Source: Rhizobiaceae bacterium (GTDB taxonomy: Bacteria; Pseudomonadota; Alphaproteobacteria; Rhizobiales; Rhizobiaceae). From it: a stretch of DNA of 64,000 bases. The notes under the pieces were generated by a model. That model was not told where the DNA came from. It saw only the letters and a list, made by a program, of their open reading frames with translations, and made no database searches. Below, piece by piece: positions 8,321 through 15,978 of this stretch; the first letter of the stretch is position 1, and each line of letters starts with the position of its first letter. Both the position numbers and the translations under genes were made by a program. The stretch is taken from positions 682,001-746,000 of the forward strand of contig JAILWO010000003.1 of the NCBI GenBank assembly GCA_025698895.1. Direction: 5' to 3'.

Positions 8321-9004
8321 ATGACACGACTGACCGCGCTAGCGGCGGCCCTTGCCGCCGGCCTGACCTCTTTTGCCGCGCATTCACAGGAAGCCCCCAT
8401 CAACCCGGCCGACGCCTTCACAAGCGAGCAGAAGGCCGAAGCCGCCGAGAAGAAGACCGAGAAGGAAGCCGAGCCCGCCGCGCAATCGGCGCATGAGGGC
8501 CGGGGCATGATGCATCAGATGCCCGGCGTGGACATGACCACGACCGCCTCGACCAGCGAGAAGCCGGACCTGGAAGCCAATGCCCGCAAGAAGGCGGCGC
8601 TCGAAAAGGTGACCGAGAAGAAGGCCGTCGCCACCGGCGGCAGCTATGATGGCCTGGTCGCGAAATACGCGGCCGCCCACGGCGTGCCGGTGGCGCTGGC
8701 GCATGCCGTGATCCGCATCGAGAGCAATTACCGGCCGGGCGCCACGGGCCGCGCCGGCGAGGTGGGGCTCATGCAGATCAAGCCGTCCACGGCGCGCGGG
8801 CTCGGCTATACCGGCTCGGTCAAGGCGCTCTACGATCCGGCGACGAACCTCCAGTGGGGCATGAAATATCTCGGCATGGCCCACAAGCTGGGGGGCGGCG
8901 ATACCTGCGGCACCATCCTGCGCTACAATGCCGGCCACGCGGCCAAGCGCATGAACCCGATCTCGGCCGCCTATTGCGCCAAGGTCAAGCAGCACATGAG
9001 CTGA
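8321..9004 (+). CDS. Exported lytic transglycosylase (SLT domain)
   Basis: A 227-aa periplasmic peptidoglycan lytic transglycosylase. The start at 8321 gives a signal peptide (MTRLTALAAALAAGLTSFAAHS, cut near residue 23) with an AGGAA ribosome site. The longer frame from 8180 would put 47 unconvincing residues in front of it. After an Ala/Glu/Lys-rich linker (residues about 35-105) comes the SLT domain. Its catalytic glutamate is in AHAVIRIESNYRPGATG, followed by GEVGLMQIKPSTARGLGY and LRYNAGH. The enzyme cleaves the MurNAc-GlcNAc bond with 1,6-anhydro product formation. A hairpin at 9021-9054 lies between it and rnpB. Confidence 0.88.
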   Translation: MTRLTALAAALAAGLTSFAAHSQEAPINPADAFTSEQKAEAAEKKTEKEAEPAAQSAHEGRGMMHQMPGVDMTTTASTSEKPDLEANARKKAALEKVTEKKAVATGGSYDGLVAKYAAAHGVPVALAHAVIRIESNYRPGATGRAGEVGLMQIKPSTARGLGYTGSVKALYDPATNLQWGMKYLGMAHKLGGGDTCGTILRYNAGHAAKRMNPISAAYCAKVKQHMS

Positions 9005-9020
9005 CGATCGCATGGCATTC

Positions 9021-9054
9021 GGAAGCCACGGGGGTTGAACTCACCGTGGCTTCC
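9021..9054 (+). terminator. Terminator-like hairpin after the transglycosylase gene
   Basis: GGAAGCCACGG (9021-9031) pairs perfectly with CCGTGGCTTCC (9044-9054) around a 12-nt loop. It lies 17 nt after the stop codon and just before rnpB. No T-tract follows, so it could alternatively be an upstream element of the rnpB promoter region. Confidence 0.5.
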
Positions 9055-9070
9055 AGCCTATCTGCGTCCC

Positions 9071-9519
9071 GTGCCAGCCGGCCGGGCGGCCGCGCCAGCG
9101 AGAGCCGAAAGGCTGCTGGCGAGGAAAGTCCGGGCTCCACGGAACACGGCGCCGGCGAAATGCCGGCGGGGGCGACCCCAGGGAAAGTGCCACAGAAAGT
9201 AGACCGCCCCGCCTGCAGTTCGGCTTAGACCACCGACGAGGCCCATCCGGGCCGAGCCGAATTGCCGGCGGGGTAAGGGTGAAAGGGTGGGGCAAGAGCC
9301 CACCGCGTCGCTGGCGACAGGGACGGCACGGCAAACCCCGCCGGGAGCAAGACCGAATAGGGATGGCGGAGGGGCAACCCTCGGGAGCGTTCCGCTCCAG
9401 CCATCCGGGTGGGTCGCGCGAGGCGGACGGCAACGTCCGTCCCAGATGAATGGCCGCCACGTTCCGGCGCCGAAAGGCGCCGGGGCCATACAGAACCCGG
9501 CTTACAGGCCGGCTGGCAC
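9071..9519 (+). ncRNA. rnpB: RNase P RNA, bacterial type A
   Basis: The catalytic RNA of RNase P, which matures tRNA 5' ends. The universally conserved 5' block GAGGAAAGTCCGGGCTCC starts near 9119, and the 3' block ACAGAACCCGGCTTACAGG lies near 9490-9508. The ends form helix P1: GTGCCAGCCGGCC at 9071-9083 is perfectly complementary to the 13 bases at 9507-9519, which fixes both boundaries to within a few bases. The internal CACAGAAA motif near 9191 (J-region) and a G+C-rich P12-like arm near 9220-9260 are also present. About 449 nt, slightly long but normal for rhizobia. No protein in the overlapping frames is credible. Confidence 0.95.
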
Positions 9520-9660
9520 GCTTCGATCACGGAACGGGAGTCATTTCAGGGGCGGTTGGCGGCAGAAGCTGCCGATCCGCTTCGACGCGTCGCGTGGATG
9601 GATTCGGTTCGCCCATGGAACGCGCTATGATATGGTCGGCCGCGTTGACGGAGACGGACG

Positions 9661-9930
9661 ATGGACGAAACTCGCAAGGTATCGATCAGCGACGACAGTG
9701 CCGCGTTCCTGGACGAGGTGGTCGCGGCCGGCGAGTTCGGCTCCGGCGAGGCGGTCGTGGAGGAAGCGCTGCGCGAGATGCGCGAACGGCGCGACAATCA
9801 TGGCTACACGATTGCGGAACTGAGGCAGCTGGTCGAGGAGGGCGATCGCAGCGGCGAAGGGCGGTTCATCGACATGGAAGACCTGAAGGCGGAGGCTAGA
9901 CGGCGACACGAGATCCGCAAGAGTGCGTGA
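9661..9930 (+). CDS. parD: ParD-like ribbon-helix-helix antitoxin
   Basis: An 89-aa antitoxin of the ParD/CopG class. The N-terminal strand RKVSISDDSAAFLDEVVAAGEF followed by SGEAVVEEALREMRERRD is the ribbon-helix-helix DNA-binding dimer. The charged C-terminus (ELRQLVEEGDRSGEGRFIDMEDLKAEARRR) is the disordered toxin-wrapping region. It is followed after three bases by parE. Upstream lies a possible TATGAT -10 element near 9628. As in other parDE operons, the antitoxin presumably represses its own promoter. Confidence 0.88.
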   Translation: MDETRKVSISDDSAAFLDEVVAAGEFGSGEAVVEEALREMRERRDNHGYTIAELRQLVEEGDRSGEGRFIDMEDLKAEARRRHEIRKSA

Positions 9931-9933
9931 TCC

Positions 9934-10227
9934 GTGGCGCGTGTAATCCGCAGCGCGCGTGCCGATGAAGATCTGATCGAAATATGGCTCCATGTCGCGC
10001 AGGATAGTCCGGTCGCAGCCGATCGTCTGCTCGATCGTTTTGCACAGCGGTGGGAATTGCTGGCAACACAGCCGCGATCCGGTCGTGCCAGAGCCGATCT
10101 GGCTGAGGACCTGCGGCAGGTGACGATCGGCAACTATCTTTCATTCTACCGGGTTAGGGCGGGCGGTATCGAGATTGTGCGCGTGCTGCATGGCAAGCGC
10201 CGGATCGAGGACGAGCCGTTCCCCTAG
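9934..10227 (+). CDS. parE: ParE/RelE-family toxin
   Basis: A 97-aa toxin of the ParE/RelE fold; characterised ParE proteins poison DNA gyrase. The N-terminal helix hairpin (SARADEDLIEIWLHVAQDSPVAADRLLDRFAQRWELLATQP), GRARADL, and the final strands (VTIGNYLSFYRVRAGGIEIVRVLHGKR) match the family. The GTG start at 9934 lies three bases after the parD stop, so translation is coupled. The gene ends just 2 bp from the stop codon of the convergent PLP-enzyme gene, leaving no room for a dedicated terminator. Confidence 0.9.
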   Translation: MARVIRSARADEDLIEIWLHVAQDSPVAADRLLDRFAQRWELLATQPRSGRARADLAEDLRQVTIGNYLSFYRVRAGGIEIVRVLHGKRRIEDEPFP

Positions 10228-10229
10228 CG

Positions 10230-11339
10230 TCACATCTTTTCCAGCGCCTCGTTGACCGCGTCCCACAGCGCCTCGGTCGGCTCGCAGCCGATGGACAGTC
10301 GCACGAAACCCGGCTCCACCGCGTCGCCCCAGCGCGCTCTGCGTTCGGCCGACGTATGCACGCCCCCGAAGGAGGTGGCGGGCTGGATCAGCCGGCAGCC
10401 GTCGATGAAGCGCTCGGCCGTTTCGGCATCCTTCAGCGTCAGGCCGATCAGCGAGCCGAAGCGCAGCATTTGCGTGGCCGCGAGATTGTGCGCCGGATCG
10501 CCCGGTAGGCCCGGATAGCGCACGGCCTTTGCGGCCGGGTGCGCGGCAAGCCGCGGCGCGATCGTCTCCGCGCTCTGGCACATGCGGGCAAACCGCACCT
10601 CCAGTGTTTCCAGTCCGCGATGCACGAGCCAGGCCTCGAACGGGCCGGGGATGGCGCCCGACAGCTTGCGCCATTCCTTCAGCGCGGCCAAAGCGGCTTC
10701 GTCATGGGTCGCGACATGGCCGAACAGTACATCGGAATGGCCGTTCGGCGCCTTGGTGTCGGCCGCGACGAGGATGTCGGCGCCGAGTTCCAGCGGCCGC
10801 TGGCCGAAGGGGGTCATGGTGGTGTTGTCGGCCACCACGATCGCGCCCTGCGCATGGGCGTCGGTTGCAATGGCGGCGATGTCGCAGATATCGAGCCCGG
10901 GATTGGATGGCGTCTCCAGATAGACCATCCGGAAGCCTTCGAAGCCGCCCTCGGCGAAGGCGGCGGTGGGCCGCAATTCGTGTTCGATGCCGTAGCCTTT
11001 CAGGAAGCGTTCGGCGAAGACGCGCACCGTATAGTAGCCGTCCGCGGGCAGCAGAACGCGGTCGCCGGCCTTCAGGAGCGACAGGAAGATGGCCGAGATC
11101 GCCGCCATGCCCGACGGAAAGGCCAGGCAGGGCGCGCCGTCGAGATGGGCGAGCGCTTCCTCAAGACCGGTCCATGTCGCGTTGTCGTAGCGGCCATACT
11201 GCCTCGCGCCGGCCGGATCGCCCGGCAGGTGAAACATCGACGCCATCTCGAGCGGCAGCGGCACGGCGTCGCCCCTGGCGAGGTGGGCGCGGCGCAGGTG
11301 GGAAAGCGATGCCGCGCGGTCTTCTGAGTGGTCGGTCAT
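10230..11339 (-). CDS. Cys/Met-metabolism PLP enzyme (cystathionine gamma-lyase/synthase-like)
   Basis: A 369-aa fold-type I PLP enzyme of the Cys_Met_Meta_PP family. It has the substrate-site tyrosine region (GRYDNATWTGLEEALAHLDGA), the cofactor-stacking PSGMAAISAIF segment, ETPSNPGLDICDI, VVADNTTMTPFGQRPLELGADI, and the Schiff-base lysine in AADTKAPNGHSDVLFGH. In most relatives the residue after that lysine is tyrosine or another aromatic; here it is Ala. The start at 11339 (MTDHSEDRA) fits the family; the open frame runs on 67 codons further with no homology-like sequence. Whether it cleaves cystathionine, methionine or another gamma-substituted amino acid cannot be decided. Confidence 0.85.
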   Translation of the reverse strand: MTDHSEDRAASLSHLRRAHLARGDAVPLPLEMASMFHLPGDPAGARQYGRYDNATWTGLEEALAHLDGAPCLAFPSGMAAISAIFLSLLKAGDRVLLPADGYYTVRVFAERFLKGYGIEHELRPTAAFAEGGFEGFRMVYLETPSNPGLDICDIAAIATDAHAQGAIVVADNTTMTPFGQRPLELGADILVAADTKAPNGHSDVLFGHVATHDEAALAALKEWRKLSGAIPGPFEAWLVHRGLETLEVRFARMCQSAETIAPRLAAHPAAKAVRYPGLPGDPAHNLAATQMLRFGSLIGLTLKDAETAERFIDGCRLIQPATSFGGVHTSAERRARWGDAVEPGFVRLSIGCEPTEALWDAVNEALEKM

Positions 11340-11442
11340 GGCCTGCCTCGGATCTGGGTGACGGCACGGCTGTAGAGCCGGCCATGGCCGAGGGCAAGGG
11401 TGCGCGAACGTCCCGGCCGGGTATGGCCGGGACGGACGACGA

Positions 11443-12426
11443 TCAGCGGATCGCGGTGGGATTGATGATGGCCTGCACGCCGCCGGTGAACCGCGAATGG
11501 CCAAGCACGAACATAAACTCCCACGCCTCGTCGGCGACAAGTTCCTCGGTCACCATGTTCTCCAGGATGTAGATGCCGTTATGGGCGATCAGCAGTTGGT
11601 GAACCTCGAACACGCCGACGCCCGGTTCGAACGGGATCACCTCCAGCCCCCAGGTGTCGGCGCCGACCGCGAGCACGTTCTTTTCGATCAAATATTCGGC
11701 GCCCCCCTTGCCCAGGCCGGGCTCCACGGAGATGTAGCGCTCATTGTCCTGGCCGGCGAGCGACAGCCAGCCAGTGTGGAACAGCACCACGTCGCCCTCG
11801 CGGATCTCGATGCCCTGCTTTTGCGCCTGCGCCTCGATTTCCTCGCGGTTGAAGGCTGTGCCCTCGGCGACGACCTCCTGATCGAAATGATCGGTCATGT
11901 CGAGCACGACGCCGCGCGCCACGAAGTTCGGGATCTTTTCGATGCCGAGTTTGGTCAACCCGTCGGCCTGGACGAAATCCGAATTGCGGTGGCAGTTGTA
12001 GTAGATGTTGTCGACGCCGATATGGCCAAGCCCGTCTATCTGCGAGCCGGTGCCGACATAGCCCATGTAGATGTCGTCATTGTAGTTGGTGTTGGTCGGT
12101 CCGAGCCCGGTGCCGCCGACCTGTCCCGGCTGGTTGATGACCAGCGCCCAGGAACGCGGGCCAAAGGCCGGTGTCTTGGAATTCGTCTCGCCGCCGAGCG
12201 AGTAGGTCTTGCCGGTGGTGACCAGTTTGGCGGCCTCCAGCGCGCGCTCCGGCGTCAGCAGGTTGGCGGCCCCGATCTCGTCCTCGGGCCCCCATTTCGA
12301 CTTGCACCATTCCGGCGCGTCCGCTGCCGCAGCCGGCCATTCCTCCCCGTCCTGCGCAAGGGCCACACCCATGAGGGTGGCCGAAAACGCTGCGGCGATC
12401 GCGACCGTCATTGCATTCCTGATCAT
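11443..12426 (-). CDS. Exported cyclase-family metal-dependent hydrolase
   Basis: A 327-aa protein of the cyclase family (PF04199, which includes bacterial kynurenine formamidase). The start at 12426 follows a GGGAGGAA ribosome site and gives a signal peptide (MIRNAMTVAIAAAFSATLMGVALAQ, cut near residue 25). The metal-site region is altered to GTGSQIDGLGHIGVD in place of the usual HxGTHxDxPxH, as in the larger subfamily with an N-terminal extension. FHTGWLSL and FEVHQLLIAHNGIYILEN are other conserved blocks. It lies downstream of a LysR gene on the same strand. The substrate is unknown; periplasmic location argues against a simple role with kynU. Confidence 0.8.
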   Translation of the reverse strand: MIRNAMTVAIAAAFSATLMGVALAQDGEEWPAAAADAPEWCKSKWGPEDEIGAANLLTPERALEAAKLVTTGKTYSLGGETNSKTPAFGPRSWALVINQPGQVGGTGLGPTNTNYNDDIYMGYVGTGSQIDGLGHIGVDNIYYNCHRNSDFVQADGLTKLGIEKIPNFVARGVVLDMTDHFDQEVVAEGTAFNREEIEAQAQKQGIEIREGDVVLFHTGWLSLAGQDNERYISVEPGLGKGGAEYLIEKNVLAVGADTWGLEVIPFEPGVGVFEVHQLLIAHNGIYILENMVTEELVADEAWEFMFVLGHSRFTGGVQAIINPTAIR

Positions 12427-12548
12427 GCTGGTTCCTCCCGTCATGCCTTGTCATTGCAGGCGCGTCCCGCTCCCCCTGGGTTCCGCCTCCGCGCGGGCCT
12501 TTCCGGCTCGCGCCGGCCAGCTTGTCACCCGGTCTGGGGCTGGCAATC

Positions 12549-13457
12549 CTACTTTCGGTCAGGGAGCGCCACATAGGCGCCGAGACCGGCGGCGAGGTAG
12601 TCGAAGAGGAGCCGCACCCGTCTTAGCCCGCGCAGGTCCTCGTGCATGGCCAGCCACATGTCGAGGCCGAACTCGATCTCGTCGGGAAAAAGCCGGACCA
12701 GATCCGGATCGCGCGCCGCGACGCCGAGCTGGCAGACCCCGATGCCGCAGCCGGCGCGCAGCAGTTGGAGCTGGGCGACGTCATTGTCGACGCGCATCGT
12801 GAACATGTCGCGCGCCATCGCCCGGCCTGCGATCTGGAAACCATGGTAGCGGGAGGCGTCGCGGTCGGGACCGATCAGCGCATGCGAGGAGAAGATGGCG
12901 TCGGGCGTAGCGGGCCGGCCGCGCCGGTCAAGATAATCTCGATGGGCATAAAGCCCGATGGCGACGCGGCCGACGCGCCGGGCCAGCAGCGCCTGCTGTA
13001 CCGGCCGCACCATGCGGATGGCGATCTCGGCCTCGCGCCGCAGCATGTCTTCATTCCGGTTGCTGAGTGCGACCTCGACAGCGATGGCGGGATGTCTTGC
13101 GCCGAAATCCGCCAGGATCGGCGGCAGCACCTCCATGCCGATCACCTCCGAGACAGTGAGCCGGACGGTTCCGGATTCCTCGTCGGCCTCGGCGCTGGCT
13201 GTCCGCGCCAGAGCCTCGGCGGAGGCGGCCATGGCCCTGGCGTGGGGCACCAGAGCCATGGCCGTCGGCGTGGGCGACAGTCCAGCCTGCGAGCGGGTGA
13301 ACAGGCGATGGCCGAGTGCGGCTTCCAGCGCGTCGAGATGGCGGCCCACCGTGGGCTGGGTCAGACCCACTTCGCGAGCCGCCGCCGACAGGCTGCCATG
13401 CCCGGCGATGGCGAGAAAGCCGCGCCAGAGTTCCCAGCCTATCTCGGAGTGCTTCAT
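12549..13457 (-). CDS. LysR-family transcriptional regulator
   Basis: A 302-aa LTTR. The N-terminal helix-turn-helix reads FLAIAGHGSLSAAAREVGLTQPTVGRHLDALEAALGHRLFTRSQAGLSPT (residues about 15-65). A periplasmic-binding-like effector domain follows from about residue 92 (VRLTVSEVIGMEVLPPILADF). It lies directly upstream of the exported cyclase gene (122 bp gap, same strand) and is divergent from the SRPBCC gene at 13568, so either could be its target. A short symmetric sequence (GCATGGATGC) near 13471-13480 in the divergent gap is a possible binding site. Confidence 0.9.
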   Translation of the reverse strand: MKHSEIGWELWRGFLAIAGHGSLSAAAREVGLTQPTVGRHLDALEAALGHRLFTRSQAGLSPTPTAMALVPHARAMAASAEALARTASAEADEESGTVRLTVSEVIGMEVLPPILADFGARHPAIAVEVALSNRNEDMLRREAEIAIRMVRPVQQALLARRVGRVAIGLYAHRDYLDRRGRPATPDAIFSSHALIGPDRDASRYHGFQIAGRAMARDMFTMRVDNDVAQLQLLRAGCGIGVCQLGVAARDPDLVRLFPDEIEFGLDMWLAMHEDLRGLRRVRLLFDYLAAGLGAYVALPDRK

Positions 13458-13567
13458 ATATTTCCGTATAGCATGGATGCATCTTTCGGCAATTTCCGTT
13501 TTTCCATCCCGGTCCTAAAGTCCGTCCATCGACGCCGGGGGCGTCCGGCCATAGAGGGATCGGAACC

Positions 13568-14080
13568 ATGTCCATCACCACGACCATCGCCGCATTCGCC
13601 GTCGCCGGCATCGCCGCGGCCTTCGCGCTCGCGCCGCGCCAGCAGATCGAAACCGAGATCGAGATCGCGGCTTCGCCGCAGGAGGTGTGGGCCGTGCTCG
13701 CCGATGGCGGGCGATACAAGGAGTGGAACCCGTTCATGCTCGGCATGGCCGGCGAACTGAAGCAAGGTGCTCGACTTTCGAACGTCATGCAGCCCGAGCC
13801 GGGCAAGACGATGACTTTCCGGCCCGTCGTGCTGAAGGCCGAGCCGGGCCGCGAGCTGCGCTGGCTGGGGCGGCTGGTCATGCCACGCCTGTTCGACGGG
13901 GAGCACTATTTCGTGCTGGAGGAGACCGCGGGCGGCACGCGCCTGGTGCATGGCGAGCGGTTCCACGGCGTGCTGTTGTGGGTGATGGACGCTCGCAAGT
14001 TCCTGGCCAACTTCCAGGCGATGAACCGCGCGCTGAAGGAGCGGGTCGAAGCGGGTGGAGCCGAGGCGGCCGGCGTCTGA
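13568..14080 (+). CDS. SRPBCC-domain protein (polyketide cyclase/START-like)
   Basis: A 170-aa protein with an N-terminal hydrophobic helix (TTIAAFAVAGIAAAFALAP, residues 4-22) that could be a membrane anchor or signal. An SRPBCC/Polyketide_cyc2 fold follows: ETEIEIAASPQEVWAVLADGGRYKEWNPFML is the classic first strand and helix, and FDGEHYFVLEETAGGTRLVHGERFHG the central sheet. These proteins bind hydrophobic ligands; the ligand is unknown. It is divergent from the LysR gene across 110 bp. Confidence 0.82.
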   Translation: MSITTTIAAFAVAGIAAAFALAPRQQIETEIEIAASPQEVWAVLADGGRYKEWNPFMLGMAGELKQGARLSNVMQPEPGKTMTFRPVVLKAEPGRELRWLGRLVMPRLFDGEHYFVLEETAGGTRLVHGERFHGVLLWVMDARKFLANFQAMNRALKERVEAGGAEAAGV

Positions 14081-14219
14081 CGCGCCCTTGCGAGCGGCGA
14101 GCCGGAAGATTCCCGGCAAGCCGTTCGTTTCAATCGGTTTTATCATCGGCCGGCGTGATGACATCGCCCGCACCCGCCCGCTATAAGGCGGCACCTCAAT
14201 CAAAGGGAGCGGACCGCCG

Positions 14220-15137
14220 ATGTATGTGACGCCGAAGGTGAAAGAGATCCTGTCGTGGTACGAGGGGGACAATCCGGGCGTGAAGACCAATCTCGCCAGG
14301 CTTCTCATGCACGGCAAGCTCGGCGGCACGGGCAAGCTGGTCATCCTGCCGGTCGACCAGGGCTACGAGCACGGCCCCGCGCGCTCCTTCGCGCCCAACC
14401 CGGCCGCCTACGACCCGCACTATCTCTACCAGCTCGCCATCGAGGGCGGATTGTCAGGGTATGCCGCGCCGCTGGGCTCGCTGGAGCAGGGCGCCGACAC
14501 CTTCGCCGGCGAGGTGCCGCTGATCCTAAAGGTCAACAGCGCCAATTCGCTTGCAACCGGACGTCCGGACCAGGCGGTGACTGCGACTGTGGACGACGCG
14601 CTGCGGCTCGGCTGCGTCGGCGTCGGCTTCACCATGTATCCCGGCTCGGACGCCTGCTACGACATGCAGGAGGAACTGCGCGAGCTGATCCGCGAGGCCA
14701 AATCCAAGGGGCTGATCGCGGTGGTGTGGTCTTATCCGCGCGGGGGCGCGGTGTCGAAGGCGGGCGAGACCGCGCTCGACATCATCGCCTATGCCGCGCA
14801 TATGGCCGCGCTGATGGGGTCGACCATCATCAAGGTCAAGCCGCCCAAGGAAGGCGTCGACCTCGAGGCGGCCAAGGGCGCCTACGAAAAGGCACAGGTT
14901 CCGATGTCCACGCTCAAGGAGCGGATCGAGCATGTCATGCAGGCGGCCTTCGCCGGCAAGCGGCTGGTCGTGTTCTCGGGCGGCGACGCCAAGGATGCCG
15001 ACGGGCTGCTGAAGGAAATCTCCGAAATCGCGGCCGGCGGCGGCTCGGGCTCGATCATCGGCCGCAACTCCTTCCAGCGCAGCAAGGAAGATGCGCTCAA
15101 GCTGCTGGAGCAGGTGGTGGGGATTTACAGGAAGTAG
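14220..15137 (+). CDS. fbaB: Class I fructose-bisphosphate aldolase (DhnA type)
   Basis: A 305-aa Schiff-base aldolase of the archaeal/DhnA type, which cleaves fructose 1,6-bisphosphate to DHAP and glyceraldehyde 3-phosphate. Diagnostic segments are LVILPVDQGYEHGPARSF, GLSGYAAPLGSLEQG, LRLGCVGVGFTMYPGSD, VVWSYPRGGAVSK and the lysine-bearing strand STIIKVKPPKEGVD, with the phosphate-binding GGGSGSIIGRNSFQR near the end. Length is normal for FbaB. A 139-bp upstream region contains TATAAG near 14181 as a possible -10. The gene is followed 14 nt later by a palindromic repeat element and the convergent btaB. Confidence 0.92.
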   Translation: MYVTPKVKEILSWYEGDNPGVKTNLARLLMHGKLGGTGKLVILPVDQGYEHGPARSFAPNPAAYDPHYLYQLAIEGGLSGYAAPLGSLEQGADTFAGEVPLILKVNSANSLATGRPDQAVTATVDDALRLGCVGVGFTMYPGSDACYDMQEELRELIREAKSKGLIAVVWSYPRGGAVSKAGETALDIIAYAAHMAALMGSTIIKVKPPKEGVDLEAAKGAYEKAQVPMSTLKERIEHVMQAAFAGKRLVVFSGGDAKDADGLLKEISEIAAGGGSGSIIGRNSFQRSKEDALKLLEQVVGIYRK

Positions 15138-15150
15138 GGGCCACTGGATT

Positions 15151-15321
15151 CACCTTCTCCCCTTGCGGGAGAAGGTGCCTGAGCCCGGACTGGGTCCGGG
15201 GGGAAGGCGGATGAGGGGCGTTGGGAAGAGCACCAACCCCTCATTCCTTCCAGCACGCTCATCCGACCTCGCTCTCGCTACGCTCGGCTCGGCCTCCTTC
15301 TCCCACAAGGGGAGAAGGAGG
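15151..15321. repeat. Palindromic intergenic mosaic element (RIME/MITE-like)
   Basis: Two related hairpins in inverted orientation bound about 170 bp. The left one pairs 15151-15161 with 15167-15177 (CACCTTCTCCC and its complement); the right one pairs 15293-15304 with 15310-15321 (CCTCCTTCTCCC and its complement). Between them is a third imperfect hairpin near 15209-15246 built on ATGAGGGG/CCCCTCAT. This layout resembles the small palindromic mosaic elements common in rhizobial intergenic DNA. The right half is translated as the C-terminus of BtaB. Confidence 0.75.
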
Positions 15322-15978
15322 GGCGTATACCACCGCATGTACCGCATAGCCGCGATAAAGCGTTTCGAACGAAAGGCTTGCGCGGCGGCATACCGATTCC
15401 GATTCAAGCACTTCGCGCAGTGAGTCACGCGGCGTGACGTGGAATCTCCCCAGCCAGGCGCGCAGGGCCGCCTTGGTGGGAGCCGGCAAGCCGGCCTGAT
15501 CGCCGAAATCGACGACATGCAGCGAGCCGCCTGGGGCCAGCGCGTCGAGCCCCGCCGCGATCGTCCTTTCCCAGCCGGGGATCATCGACAGGGCATAGGA
15601 GATGAAGACCCGGTCGAAAGAGCGGCGGCCAAAAAGCGCTTCGGTGTCGAAGCGGGTGGCGTCGGCGCGCGCCAGCCTGACGCGGTCGGACATGCAGGCG
15701 CGGCTGACCGCGCGCTCGGCCGTCTCCAGCATGGCGGCCGAAATGTCGAGACCATAAAAGCGCGCATCGACATGGCGGCGCGCGGCCATCGTGATGTTGC
15801 GGCCGGTGCCGCAGCCCAATTCCAGCACCGCGCCGCCCGGGGGCGGGGCGAGGCCTTCGATCATCCTGTCGCGACCGAGCAGGTAGTATTTTCGGGTGGC
15901 GTCGTAGACATGGCGCTGGAGGCGGTAGACGCCGTCCATCAAGGCCGCATGGTTGCGGCTTTCGGCGGCGAGGCTCAT
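15259..15978 (-). CDS. btaB: BtaB: betaine-lipid N-methyltransferase
   Basis: A 239-aa class I SAM-dependent methyltransferase that trimethylates diacylglyceryl-homoserine to the phosphorus-free betaine lipid DGTS. The SAM motif is VLELGCGTGRNI near residue 51; other blocks are FYGLDISAAMLETAE, LARADATRF and FDRVFISYALSMIPGWE. The ATG at 15978 overlaps the stop of btaA (ATGA), so the two are translationally coupled. The natural end appears to be about GYAVHAVV. The last ~20 residues (APPSPLVGEGGRAERSESEV and one more) are encoded by the palindromic repeat, which also supplies the stop codon. Confidence 0.9.
   Translation of the reverse strand: MSLAAESRNHAALMDGVYRLQRHVYDATRKYYLLGRDRMIEGLAPPPGGAVLELGCGTGRNITMAARRHVDARFYGLDISAAMLETAERAVSRACMSDRVRLARADATRFDTEALFGRRSFDRVFISYALSMIPGWERTIAAGLDALAPGGSLHVVDFGDQAGLPAPTKAALRAWLGRFHVTPRDSLREVLESESVCRRASLSFETLYRGYAVHAVVYAPPSPLVGEGGRAERSESEVG

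Noticed and set aside
9058-9530. Several open frames of 100-180 codons over the rnpB region
   Set aside because: The DNA is explained by RNase P RNA, with both conserved ends and a perfect P1 helix; protein frames here are the well-known spurious calls over rnpB.
10230-12426. A functional kynurenine pathway linking kynU with the cyclase-family gene
   Set aside because: The cyclase has a signal peptide and an altered metal motif and lies 6 kb from kynU on a separate transcription unit, so the link is too weak.
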